Assembly: GCA_023807065.1 (NCBI GenBank)
Contig: JAJJLU010004003.1
Coordinates: forward strand, 1 to 20,946
Reading direction: 5' to 3'
DNA length: 20,946 bases
Source: Isotricha intestinalis
Taxonomy: Eukaryota; Ciliophora; Litostomatea; Vestibuliferida; Isotrichidae
This document shows positions 9,301 through 17,677 of this stretch, piece after piece. The notes below the pieces were generated by a model, which saw only the letters and a list, made by a program, of their open reading frames with translations, had not been told where the DNA came from and made no database searches. Made by a program: the position numbers and the translations under genes. The first letter of the stretch is position 1. Every line of letters begins with the position of its first letter.

Positions 9301-9455
9301 TTTATTGGAATTGAATTTTTAGATAAAATATTTATAAAAGGATTTCTTATCGAATATGATAAATTATATGATGAAATATTATTTTCTTTTTCTTTTTTAT
9401 TATTATCTATTATTGAATTTTGAGAATTTTCTATATTAATATTATTATTTGACAT
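6324..9455 (-). CDS. PP2C-type Ser/Thr phosphatase with Asn-rich insert and long disordered tail
   Basis: A 1043-residue protein. The PPM/PP2C catalytic domain spans about residues 95-475 and carries all the metal-binding and active-site motifs: RNYNED (111-116), FDGHNG (147-152), SGSCA (281-285), GDSR (301-304), KDHKPNE (320-326), LSVSRTIGD (368-376), CDGIFD (410-415) and DNVTCIIICF (460-469). These enzymes use two Mn or Mg ions to remove phosphate from Ser and Thr. The usual DGHGG is DGHNG. Between the DGH motif and SGSCA an Asn/Asp/Lys insert of about 75 residues (201-276) interrupts the domain, probably as a surface loop. Residues from about 480 to 1043 are Asn/Lys/Glu-rich, with a charged, probably helical stretch at about 620-800. 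The next gene upstream on the same strand, starting 114 bases from this one's ATG side, encodes a protein kinase. The phosphatase call is very secure; substrates are unknown. Confidence 0.95.
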   Translation of the reverse strand: MSNNNINIENSQNSIIDNNKKEKENNISSYNLSYSIRNPFINILSKNSIPINFSEIEYLTIKEFIGKEAYQPLKIEILNSEIKNFETSKISKKNFGIIKAFAVNSHEGIIRNYNEDKVTLILNINQPENYNVDLKGKWPKVSFFSIFDGHNGKKCAEFLKDNLHNFIINDDNFPNDVPKAILNAFQKAENEFLVNYCLKKDNNKVINNNNKNENENDNNKDNKDNNKNNKDVNDNNPDINNDNKDINNNNENKTINNDNNDINNENKKININIKNLNSEKSGSCALILITINSKIYIANLGDSRIIMSSKNKKKLVQISKDHKPNEINEKKRITLNGGKIYQSKIPIQNDKKENKILLGPYRINPGGLSVSRTIGDYESKCLNNNIIISIPEIYSFDLEKDNIDFFLLGCDGIFDLLSNNDIFKSIFMVFNYFNQYNLHFKCGKACDYILKASMARKCFDNVTCIIICFKDFQNNNFIDYQLYDEKCNSELNNKITPSDYLKEIIFVKEIKKEKKDSVKNESDFNNEKDNNDENDINNINHENNVNNNVKVNEIEKNNYNTLIEFKNKEDININQKKDDNHNEDNNNIVNTKEENTINNENKNENNIDNKQIINNENNDNIIKDSTEKIKDMNENIKNEINKKEEKEDIMNYDKEIKIEEDKIKENKIEENNIRKNNIEEKTRIDNNSITIENKIKENEKKEHNTRIEEKEKILNNNIENINKDNEIEEIEKEKDKNKKEENIVKRFEYIDLLKNKEYEKKMIYDHIKNFNSDKNPDNSIRKKLKKFIIKGKEEEKENIEKINELYKKNIYSFINSRNFFFQNNNNEIKSTKQSKSNFNLIEIKKNENKIEFQKEKITPSDKKNDNNNNKNMIKLKPLSFNQLQQNIIKETKKNIIQNKNNSNRKYSKILINAENNYKKNIINENIHIKNKSLNFMNNSANRNIKFYSFNNLNNNKEPKILSFQNKNKNIIIKENNNLSPFCYSINRKTFYEKSFQKKKEYDFSKNINSNYKTIINRTNGFLSISIGKNNNKYNDLLLFKLNK

Positions 9456-9569
9456 ATTTTTTTTGAATTATTATTTTTTTATTTTTTAAATCTTTTTTTT
9501 TATTTGAATTGAATAAAAAAAAATTAAATTTACCTATTTATAAAATTTTTAAAAAACCTTAATAATTAT

Positions 9570-11801
9570 TTAATAATATAAATCTTCTCTTGAAAAATAA
9601 TATTTTTTATTCTTATTATTTGATTGTATATGTAAATCACTATTTCTATAAGAAAAAGATTTAATTTTAGGTAAAAAAGAATCAATAGTTTTTTGATTAG
9701 TACTATAAATACTATTAGTTACTTTTTTTTGAATAGATAATTTTAAATTAATATGATTTTTATTTCTTTTTTTATTATTTTCAATTGAAGAATAATTAGT
9801 AAATATTGTTTTATTACTAATATTAACAGTATGATAATTATTTTTCTTATTAAAATTATTATAATTATTATATAAATTAAATTTTTGATTGTTTTTAAAA
9901 AATTTAAATTTGGAATTTTGAGAAAAAACTTTAAATTTATTTTTTTTAAAATGAAATTTTTTTTTTTTCTCATGATTTTCAGGAGAATTAAAAGTTTGTA
10001 ATTTAATATCATAATTATTATCATCAACACTTTTAAATAAATATGCATTAACAAAATCTGATCTTTTAACTTTTATAATTTCTATTTTTTTTCCTTTAGT
10101 AAAATCAAAATTACCAATAAATAAATTTATCATTTTTCCTTGTTTTTCTAAATCATCTATTTCATTTTCTTCTGTTTTTATACTCTTTCTTTTTCTATAA
10201 AATTTACCATATTTTTCTCTTTCTTTTTCTTCTTTTTCTTCATCTTTTATTTTTTGTAATTCTTTTCTACATATTTTTATATAATATTCTATTATATAAT
10301 CTGTTTTTTTTTTATATTGAATTGCTATTAAATTACATTTTTGTCTTATTAATTTTGCTTTGTTTTTTAAATATGATTTATAAAATAACCAACTTGAATT
10401 TGTTATAGGTTTTTTAAATATTATTTTAATTATATTTTTTCCTGGTTTAGGAAATTTATATTTTTCACAAAAATTGAATTTTTTTTCTTTATAATATAAA
10501 ATACAACTTTCTTTAATTGCTTTTTCATTATTTACTCCTTTATTCATAATTTGAACTTCTTTATTCACTTTATCTCTTGGAATATCATATTCACATAATA
10601 TATAATTTGTATTATTATTAATATCTAAATCTAAATAATTAACTTTATTTTCAATTTCTAAATGTTGTTTTATTACTCTTAAACATTGGAAATAATATTG
10701 TTTAAAATTATTTGAATCATCATTATCATAAATTGAACTATTTTCTTTATTTATTTTTATTTGATTTAATAAAGATTCAATTTCTTTTTTCGTTTTTTCT
10801 AAATAATCAGAAGCTTTTTCAATTTCCTTAAATAAAATATTCATTTCTTGAATTTCTTTATCGTTTAATCCTATTTTAGAAATAGAAACAATTTGATGAA
10901 CTTTTGATGAATGTTCATTAAAGCATTTTTCACATAAATTACTTTTACATTCTTTACAATAATAGCATATTTGTTTAGAATGGGTTTTACAATTAATATT
11001 AAATTCAGGAAATTTTATAATTTGAGATTTTTCTTTAAAAAAAGAATGACTAAAATATTCATTCCAACTAATTCTTTCATTAGGATTAATTTTTAACATT
11101 TTTTGAATTAAATCATTTAATTCATTATCATTAACACTTTTAATTTTTTTTCCAGATATAATATCATCATATAAAATAAGTTCATTTTTTCCATGATAAG
11201 GATATTCTCTAAAAATCATATAATAAATAATAATTCCTAAACTCCAAATATCACTTTTTTCAGAATAAAATTCCCCTTTTAAAACTTCAGGTGCCATTGT
11301 AATAGGGGTTCCTCCATATGAAATAGTATTATTTATTATATTACTTGAACCATAATCTGATAATTTAATTAAACATTTATCAATTTTATCTAATGATATT
11401 AATAAATTTGATGGTTTTAAATCTCTATGGACAATTTTTGTTTTTTGTAATATTTTAAACGTATTATTTAATTGAAGTAAAACTTCTCTTACTTCATTAG
11501 TTGAAAATGGATTTTCTCTTATTTTTAAACAATCTTCTAAATTACAAATACATAATTCCATTATTATATAATAGAAATCAGGTGTATCTATTGTTTCTAT
11601 TAATTTAATACTATTTTCTGTATTTATTTTTACCATTATATCACTTTCCGTAAAATATGATTTTGATGATGATTGAAATTTTTCTTTATCTATTTCTTTT
11701 ATTGCTACATAGTTTCCTGTTTCTTTATTTTTTGCTTTAAATACATTACTATAACTTCCATAACCAATTCTTTTTCCTTTTTCATATTTATTCCAGATCA
11801 T
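9570..11801 (-). CDS. Ser/Thr protein kinase fused to a B-box zinc finger and coiled coil
   Basis: A 743-residue protein. The kinase domain at about residues 6-254 has the glycine loop IGYGSYSNVF (12-21), VAIK with Lys35, a helix-C Glu at about 52, HRDLKPSN (125-132), DYG (149-151) in place of DFG, APE (170-172) and DIWSLG (184-189). All catalytic residues are present. The loop and HRDLKPSNLL resemble the CAMK/ULK (Atg1)-like branch. Immediately after it, residues 271-302 form a B-box-type zinc finger with C271, H274, C282, C285, C290, C293, H297 and H302, plus an extra C279. A Glu/Lys-rich coiled-coil stretch follows at about 313-352. The middle (about 380-560) looks folded, with Trp, Tyr and hydrophobic segments; the end is basic and Asn-rich. 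B-boxes usually pair with RING and coiled coil in TRIM proteins and mediate protein contacts; here the module replaces a kinase regulatory domain. The start codon is supported by MIWNKYEKGKRIG leading directly into the domain. Confidence 0.92.
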   Translation of the reverse strand: MIWNKYEKGKRIGYGSYSNVFKAKNKETGNYVAIKEIDKEKFQSSSKSYFTESDIMVKINTENSIKLIETIDTPDFYYIIMELCICNLEDCLKIRENPFSTNEVREVLLQLNNTFKILQKTKIVHRDLKPSNLLISLDKIDKCLIKLSDYGSSNIINNTISYGGTPITMAPEVLKGEFYSEKSDIWSLGIIIYYMIFREYPYHGKNELILYDDIISGKKIKSVNDNELNDLIQKMLKINPNERISWNEYFSHSFFKEKSQIIKFPEFNINCKTHSKQICYYCKECKSNLCEKCFNEHSSKVHQIVSISKIGLNDKEIQEMNILFKEIEKASDYLEKTKKEIESLLNQIKINKENSSIYDNDDSNNFKQYYFQCLRVIKQHLEIENKVNYLDLDINNNTNYILCEYDIPRDKVNKEVQIMNKGVNNEKAIKESCILYYKEKKFNFCEKYKFPKPGKNIIKIIFKKPITNSSWLFYKSYLKNKAKLIRQKCNLIAIQYKKKTDYIIEYYIKICRKELQKIKDEEKEEKEREKYGKFYRKRKSIKTEENEIDDLEKQGKMINLFIGNFDFTKGKKIEIIKVKRSDFVNAYLFKSVDDNNYDIKLQTFNSPENHEKKKKFHFKKNKFKVFSQNSKFKFFKNNQKFNLYNNYNNFNKKNNYHTVNISNKTIFTNYSSIENNKKRNKNHINLKLSIQKKVTNSIYSTNQKTIDSFLPKIKSFSYRNSDLHIQSNNKNKKYYFSREDLYY

Positions 11802-12529
11802 TTATTTCAATGTTTTTTATATATTTTTTGATGATAGTATATATATACAAAATGGAGATAAAACTCAAAAAAATTATATAAGATTCAATTAAATTGTTAT
11901 TTATTCAAACATATATTATAATTTATATTACATGCTTAAATTTTAAAAAGATTTCAAAATTATATTAAATCATTGAAGGATAAATTTAGAATGAATAATA
12001 TATTTTATAATATTGATAATAATGTTTTTGTGTAATTGTATTTAATAAATTTGTCCTTTTTTTTATAAATGAATATTTTTTATTTTTATTTTATTTTCAT
12101 TTTTATATTAATAATTATTAATATAATTTCAAATTATAAATTAATTAAAAGGAAAATAAATAATTTAATTTAAAAGTCTTTGTAAAATATAAAACACAAA
12201 AATAACTTATATTAAGCGTTTTTTGACATAATATGATGAGATAAATAAATAATCTCTTAAGACATTAGATTTTTATTTTAATATTAGATATCTATGAAAA
12301 GATTTATAAAATGGTTATAAATAAAAATTTTAATATAATATAATCATGATTATTATTGAATTTTTAATTAAAAATATTTTGTTAAATCACTTTTAATAAT
12401 CAAAATCAATGATTTTAAAATTTCTATGATATATTATTTTAAATTTTTCCATCTTAATAATGTTTCATTTTTTAAAGTAATTTTGATAAATAAATAAAAA
12501 ACATTAAATAATTATACAATTTTTATATT
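11802..12529. other. 728-base A+T-rich gap upstream of the kinase gene
   Basis: No open frame of note on either strand. It should contain the promoter of the kinase gene on the minus strand, but no motif can be named. A short inverted repeat, GAGAT at 12238-12242 and ATCTC at 12252-12256 with a nine-base spacer, is present and may be chance. A run resembling the 3' end of the window's intron (ATTAATTAAAAG) occurs near 12138-12150 with no matching exon. No tRNA or other RNA gene seen. Confidence 0.5.
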
Positions 12530-12843
12530 ATGTCAATAAATAATATTTGTGCAATAGGAAAATTAGATATAGATTTAAATCTTACTTTAAGAAAATCAGA
12601 AACTGAATATTTTAAATTCAATATTTCAGATTAAATAAAGTTGAAGATTTAAAAAAATTATTTTTTCCAAGTAATAATGAAAAAACATAAGAAAGTTATG
12701 AAAAAAGTAATGATTAAGAGAATGAAAAACCAGATATTAATTATTTAAATTATATATCTCTTTCATCTCAAGATAAATTTACAAATATACTATTATTTAT
12801 TAATAGAGCTTTTAAAGAAAAATTATTTGTTGTATTTCATTAA
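12530..12843 (+). pseudogene. Decayed coding region with a frameshift and TAA stops at probable Gln positions
   Basis: From ATG at 12530 a 34-residue frame (MSINNICAIGKLDIDLNLTL onward) ends at TAA 12632-12634. One base over, the reading continues from 12631 as LNKVEDLKKLFFPSNNEKT, then TAA (12688), ESYEKSND, TAA (12715), ENEKPDINYLNYISLSSQDK, FTNILLFINRAFKEKLFVVF and H, then TAA (12841). Composition and codon choice look coding, unlike the flanks. A single lost T would explain the frame change. Each internal TAA sits where Gln would be natural (Thr-x-Glu, Asp-x-Glu, His-x-Lys), as expected from C-to-T changes in CAA. A weak continuation may run to about 12954. It is the only plus-strand coding signal right of the DHHC-family gene. 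The family is not recognised. Confidence 0.55.
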
Positions 12844-12965
12844 AAAATAAAAAAATATTTCATTACAATTAGTTTTAGTAAATCAATTATTTTTATTTAT
12901 TATATATATTAAATCATCAAAAATTTTCTATTTATTTATAATATTCCCTAATCTTAAATGTATCT

Positions 12966-15900
12966 TTAATTTTCTTTTTCATTTTCATCTTTATTTATTT
13001 CTTCATTTATAAGATCTTTTTCTAATAAATTATCTTTTTCAACACATTTATGTTCATCATCATTGTTATTATTTTCTGGAATAGTCATATATAATTTAAG
13101 AAAAGGAGATTCTATCTTCATTGGAATTTCATTAATAGGATAAATAAAATTAAAACCAATATTTCTTAAATTATTATTATCATTTATTAAATCATCATCA
13201 ATATTAGGTTTAAAAGATGATAATTTAATATTTCTTAATTTATTTATATCGTTATCATCCTTATATTTTAATTTAATAATTTTTCCCCCTCTTAAATAAA
13301 TTTTTCTTCTATTATTTATTAAAGTTTTATTATAATTATTTGAATATGGTGAATCATCATTCTCATTTTCATTTTCATATCCATTTTTAATTCTTAATGT
13401 TTTTATAACTTTATTACTATTTCTTGGTTTTTCAGGATAAAATAAACCTAAAGGACTTATTTTCTTTACATCATTTGGATTTTCATCGTCATATATTTCA
13501 TTATCTTCTTCAAAATTTAATCTTCTTGAAAAGAAATTTGCATATGACTTACTTCTTAAATAATCTTTTTCCTTTAAATTATTTTTTAAAATAACATTTG
13601 TTGTAGAATAATTTCTTTCTTTAGTTGGTAACTTTAATATTTTATCAAATCCTTCAGTTTTAATTGTTTTTAATCTATCTTTAAAATTATTATTTTTAAT
13701 TTTTTCATTTTTCATTTCTGAAATTTCTTTATTTAGTTTCTCAATTTCTTTTATAATTTTTTCATTTCCTTGTTTTGAATCTTGAATAACATTTTGATTT
13801 TCTGTGTTATATGATTTAATTGAATCAATATTATTGATTATTTTTTTTTTATTTTTTTTCAAATTCATTTTTATTTCTTCTATATTAATTTTTGGAATTT
13901 GCTTTACTAAACCTTGTTCTTTATTTAAATTTGAATTAATATTTTCATTTGGAGATAAATCAAAATCAATTTCATTTGATTTATTATTACCTTTATTGTC
14001 TAAATTGATTTTAAAATCATTTAATGAAATTGCATTTTTTTTATGATTTTTTATGTTTGGTGGAAAATCAAAATTTAATAATAAATCACTTTTTTTATAA
14101 CTTTTCCTAAAATTAAAATATTTTTTTGGAATTTCTTCACTTATTTTTCTATATTTATAATCTTGATTTAAATAAGATATTGGTGTTTTATATTCATTTA
14201 TTATTTCTGGTTTTGGATTTTTTATTGAATTTAATAATGTAGTATCAATTAATGGGAGTTTTTTTGATTTATTTTTTTTAATATTATTTGAAGATGAATA
14301 AGATTGAGATAAATTATTTTTTTTATTTTGATTATTATTTGAATTATTGAATGAAATTTTATTTGTAGGATGAGAATCTGAATAATCATCTTTTTTAATT
14401 GTTTGAAAATTAGAATCTAAACCATATTTTTTCGCTATCTCATTATTATCTTTTATATTATCAAAATCTGAGAAATCTACTTTATATTTAGTACTTTCAT
14501 TATTATTATATGATAATTTAAAGTCAGGAATTTTTTCTCGTTTAATATTATATTTATAATCACTTATTGGTATGTTCAAATCAATATCATTAATTTCTGG
14601 TTTTTTATTTATTGAATTATAATCATTTAATATTTTTTCGTGTCCAATATCTTTTTCAGGAATTAATTTATTTTTAGATTTTTTTCTAACACTTAAATTA
14701 TAATGTTCACTATTTTCATCATTTGAGGTTAAATTTTTTGAACTAGCATCAATCTCTGAATTTTTTGAATTTATAAAATGTTTTATGTCATAAATTTGAT
14801 TATTTATATTCTTATTTCTTGCTTTAGAAAAATCATCAAAATTAATTCCTGGAATTGAGGAGCTTTTATTTGGATTATTCTTTTGGTTGTTATTTATTAA
14901 AGAATTGAACGAAGGATTATTACTTATATCATTTTCAATACTTTTATTAACATTATTATTTTGAAAATCTATGTATTTTTTTTGATGTTTATTTTCATCA
15001 TTATTATTTATTGAAGAAAATTGTAAATTATTTGGTGTTTTATTTTTAAAATATTCTAGACTTGTATCTATATTCCCTTTTGAATTTTCTTTATTATTAT
15101 TCAAAGAATTAAAAACATCTTTATTATCAAATTCAGGGTTAAAGTCTTCTTCTCTTTCAATTTTATTTGTATTTTGTTCCATATTTTCATCATTATAATT
15201 ATTAATTTTAATTGAATCATTATCATTTAAAGGATTATTCAAATTGGAAAATTCATTTTCTTGAATTAATCTTGGTATAATATTTTCATCTTTTACTTTA
15301 TTATAATTAAATTCAAATTTACTTGGTTTTTTATCATCATCAAAATCTTGATTTGGTTTATTTTTACTATCTTTATTATTTATTTGATTTATTTGGAAAT
15401 TTGAAGAATTATTTTTATCTTTATTAAAATCATATATTTTTTTAATATTTTCACTATCAATTGAACTAAGTTTGTCGTCATTTTTCACATTAGAAATAAT
15501 ATTTGAATTATTTGGATTCAAATCTTTAATTATTTTATTAGAAGAACCTGTATCAAATTGATTGAATTCAGGTTCAGTTGGGAGTTCATTAACCTCAACA
15601 TTTAATTTACTCTTTTCATTTCCAATATTTTTATTTATATTTTCAGGATTATTAATTATTTCTTCATCTTTGGGAATTTCTTTTTCATTTCCAATTATAT
15701 CTGAGTCTTTCGATATTTTATTATTTGAATTATTTTTTTTTTGAGAAGAAATTGTATTATCTGAGTTAAAAAGTTCAATTAGATTTTGATCATCAGGTTT
15801 AACAAAGTTTACTTTTTCATTTTCTATATAGTCTTTATTAATAATATTATTATTTTTGCCAGTTTGATTATCTGTTATATTATTATCTGTGTTAATATCT

Positions 15901-17564
15901 GAAGGAATAGAATTTATTTTTTCAAAAGGAATTTCTTTATTTTCATTATTAAATGTAGTGCTTTTATTATCAATTTTTGAATTATTTATATTATTTTTGT
16001 TTTCATTATTTTTTGATGAAGGTAAATTTTTATTAGTTTCATTAGAAGAATTTAATGAATCTTTATCATTTAGATTTTCTGTAAAAAATTTGTTTTTCTT
16101 TTTTTCTGAAACTTCTTCGTCTTTTTTATTTTTATCTTCATTTAATTCATTTTCTTTAATATCTTCAGATGTTTCTAAGTTATTATCTTTAATATTATTA
16201 AATATATTATCTTTTTCTTTTTTGTTATTTTCTGTTGGATAATTTTTGATTTTGTTTTCAGATTCTTTCTCCACTGTAAACACATTTTTTACATCTTCTA
16301 AAAAATTAGGATCATTTATTTCTGGTGTTGGAATGATTTTATCATTTTTATTATTTTTTACTTGGTTTAAGTTTTCATAATTGTTTGTTGGAGTAACTAT
16401 TTTTTTTATATCATTTACTAAATTATTATTATTATTATTTACATTATCTCTTAAAACATCATTTACATTATTTATTGATTTTTCATTTATAATTGTATTT
16501 GAATTATTTAAACTTTGCTCATTTTTTTTTTCAGAATTTTCTTTACCAATTAAATTATTCCTATTAAAATCACTTATTGTTTCTCTATCATTAATATATG
16601 GATTATAATCTAAGATATTATTTTCTTTATTAAATAAATCAGACACAAAATTATGAATAATCTTTTCATCTTCTTTATTTAAATTATCTAATATATTATT
16701 ATTGTTTGAATCATTTATTTTATCATCTAAATAATTATTAAATGATTTTCCATTTTTACTATTTCTTTTACTAATTCTTTTATTATCATTATTATATGGA
16801 TTAGAATCTAAGATGTTATTTTTTAAAGGAATATTTTCTTTGTTATTTTGATTAGATGCAATTTCCAATTTTTCTTCGGTGTTATTAATAATTTTATTTA
16901 AATTATCATTTTTTCTATTATCATTATTGCTATCTTTATTACTATCTTCATATAAAAAATCTCCCATAATTTTAACCATATTATTGTTATCTTTTTTATC
17001 ATTTATTTTACTATCTTCTAAGCATATTTTATTAGTATTATTATTATCTTTATCTTCATTCGAGAAAGTATTAATATTTTTATAAAAAGAAGAATTCTGA
17101 CTTTGTTTTAAACTATTTTCACTTCTTCTTAAACTTCTATCTAAAGCAGAATCTTTTGAAGAAAATAAATTTGAATTCAAATGTGCAAATGAGATTTCTC
17201 CATTATTTTTTGGAATTTCATTAATACTTGAATTATTATTTAATAATGAATTTCTATTACTATTATTATTACTATTTAAATTTCTATTATTTTTGCTATC
17301 AATTTCATTAATATTTTTATTTGGAAGTTTTTTATTAATTCCATTATCATTAATTATTATATTTTGATTATCATTTATATTCAATTTATTTTTACTTTTT
17401 GATTTTAAATTACATAAAGTCGGAAAATTATTTAACTTATTATTCCCATTAATATCATTTATCTTATTATTAAAAGAAGTTACATTATATCCATCAAAAA
17501 AATAATAAATCCATTCATATTGTTCATAATCATCAATATCTTCATAATCATCATAATCATCCAT
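12966..17564 (-). CDS. Giant Asn-rich protein of unknown function (1532 residues)
   Basis: I do not recognise this protein. The N-terminus is strikingly acidic and Tyr-rich (DDYDDYEDIDDYEQYEW, then IYYFFDGYNV) before an Asn/Lys/Ser/Asp-rich region covering most of residues 25-900. A short motif occurs twice, at about residues 248-257 and 314-323 (NILDSNPYNND and NILDYNPYIND), and the DNA is also repeated. The region from about 1060 to 1520 is less biased, with phrases such as FDFPPNIKNHKKN, KISPLGLFYPEKPRN, GFNFIYPINEIPMKIE and FLKLYMTIPEN that suggest short conserved segments. A heptad-like Lys/Glu/Ile stretch at about 1264-1290 could form a coiled coil. No signal peptide or membrane segment is visible. 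It could be a scaffold or cytoskeletal protein, but that is only a guess from composition. It starts 113 bases beyond the stop of the ubiquitin-S27a gene, on the same strand. The gene call is secure because of its length without stops in A+T-rich DNA. Confidence 0.85.
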   Translation of the reverse strand: MDDYDDYEDIDDYEQYEWIYYFFDGYNVTSFNNKINDINGNNKLNNFPTLCNLKSKSKNKLNINDNQNIIINDNGINKKLPNKNINEIDSKNNRNLNSNNNSNRNSLLNNNSSINEIPKNNGEISFAHLNSNLFSSKDSALDRSLRRSENSLKQSQNSSFYKNINTFSNEDKDNNNTNKICLEDSKINDKKDNNNMVKIMGDFLYEDSNKDSNNDNRKNDNLNKIINNTEEKLEIASNQNNKENIPLKNNILDSNPYNNDNKRISKRNSKNGKSFNNYLDDKINDSNNNNILDNLNKEDEKIIHNFVSDLFNKENNILDYNPYINDRETISDFNRNNLIGKENSEKKNEQSLNNSNTIINEKSINNVNDVLRDNVNNNNNNLVNDIKKIVTPTNNYENLNQVKNNKNDKIIPTPEINDPNFLEDVKNVFTVEKESENKIKNYPTENNKKEKDNIFNNIKDNNLETSEDIKENELNEDKNKKDEEVSEKKKNKFFTENLNDKDSLNSSNETNKNLPSSKNNENKNNINNSKIDNKSTTFNNENKEIPFEKINSIPSDINTDNNITDNQTGKNNNIINKDYIENEKVNFVKPDDQNLIELFNSDNTISSQKKNNSNNKISKDSDIIGNEKEIPKDEEIINNPENINKNIGNEKSKLNVEVNELPTEPEFNQFDTGSSNKIIKDLNPNNSNIISNVKNDDKLSSIDSENIKKIYDFNKDKNNSSNFQINQINNKDSKNKPNQDFDDDKKPSKFEFNYNKVKDENIIPRLIQENEFSNLNNPLNDNDSIKINNYNDENMEQNTNKIEREEDFNPEFDNKDVFNSLNNNKENSKGNIDTSLEYFKNKTPNNLQFSSINNNDENKHQKKYIDFQNNNVNKSIENDISNNPSFNSLINNNQKNNPNKSSSIPGINFDDFSKARNKNINNQIYDIKHFINSKNSEIDASSKNLTSNDENSEHYNLSVRKKSKNKLIPEKDIGHEKILNDYNSINKKPEINDIDLNIPISDYKYNIKREKIPDFKLSYNNNESTKYKVDFSDFDNIKDNNEIAKKYGLDSNFQTIKKDDYSDSHPTNKISFNNSNNNQNKKNNLSQSYSSSNNIKKNKSKKLPLIDTTLLNSIKNPKPEIINEYKTPISYLNQDYKYRKISEEIPKKYFNFRKSYKKSDLLLNFDFPPNIKNHKKNAISLNDFKINLDNKGNNKSNEIDFDLSPNENINSNLNKEQGLVKQIPKINIEEIKMNLKKNKKKIINNIDSIKSYNTENQNVIQDSKQGNEKIIKEIEKLNKEISEMKNEKIKNNNFKDRLKTIKTEGFDKILKLPTKERNYSTTNVILKNNLKEKDYLRSKSYANFFSRRLNFEEDNEIYDDENPNDVKKISPLGLFYPEKPRNSNKVIKTLRIKNGYENENENDDSPYSNNYNKTLINNRRKIYLRGGKIIKLKYKDDNDINKLRNIKLSSFKPNIDDDLINDNNNLRNIGFNFIYPINEIPMKIESPFLKLYMTIPENNNNDDEHKCVEKDNLLEKDLINEEINKDENEKEN
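16594..16823 (-). repeat. Two diverged copies of a coding repeat (ILDxNPYxND)
   Basis: Copies at about 16594-16625 and 16794-16823 share the plus-strand core ATATGGATTA-AATCTAAGAT with very few differences over about 27 bases. They encode NILDYNPYIND and NILDSNPYNND in the 1532-residue protein. They are about 200 bases apart and are the only non-homopolymeric repeat I noticed in that gene. Confidence 0.7.
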
Positions 17565-17677
17565 AGAATTATTATTCCTATATTATTTTATAAAAAAATT
17601 AAAAAATTCATTAAAAAAAAATTAATTTAAAAAAAATCTTTCATCCAAATTAAAGTAAAAGCAAATTTAAATATTAT

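Noticed and set aside
11852..12020. A possible plus-strand reading starting MEIKLKKII if TAA and TAG are read as Gln
   Set aside because: It needs at least five reassigned stops in about 50 codons, has no coding-like composition, and the intact neighbours clearly stop at TAA.
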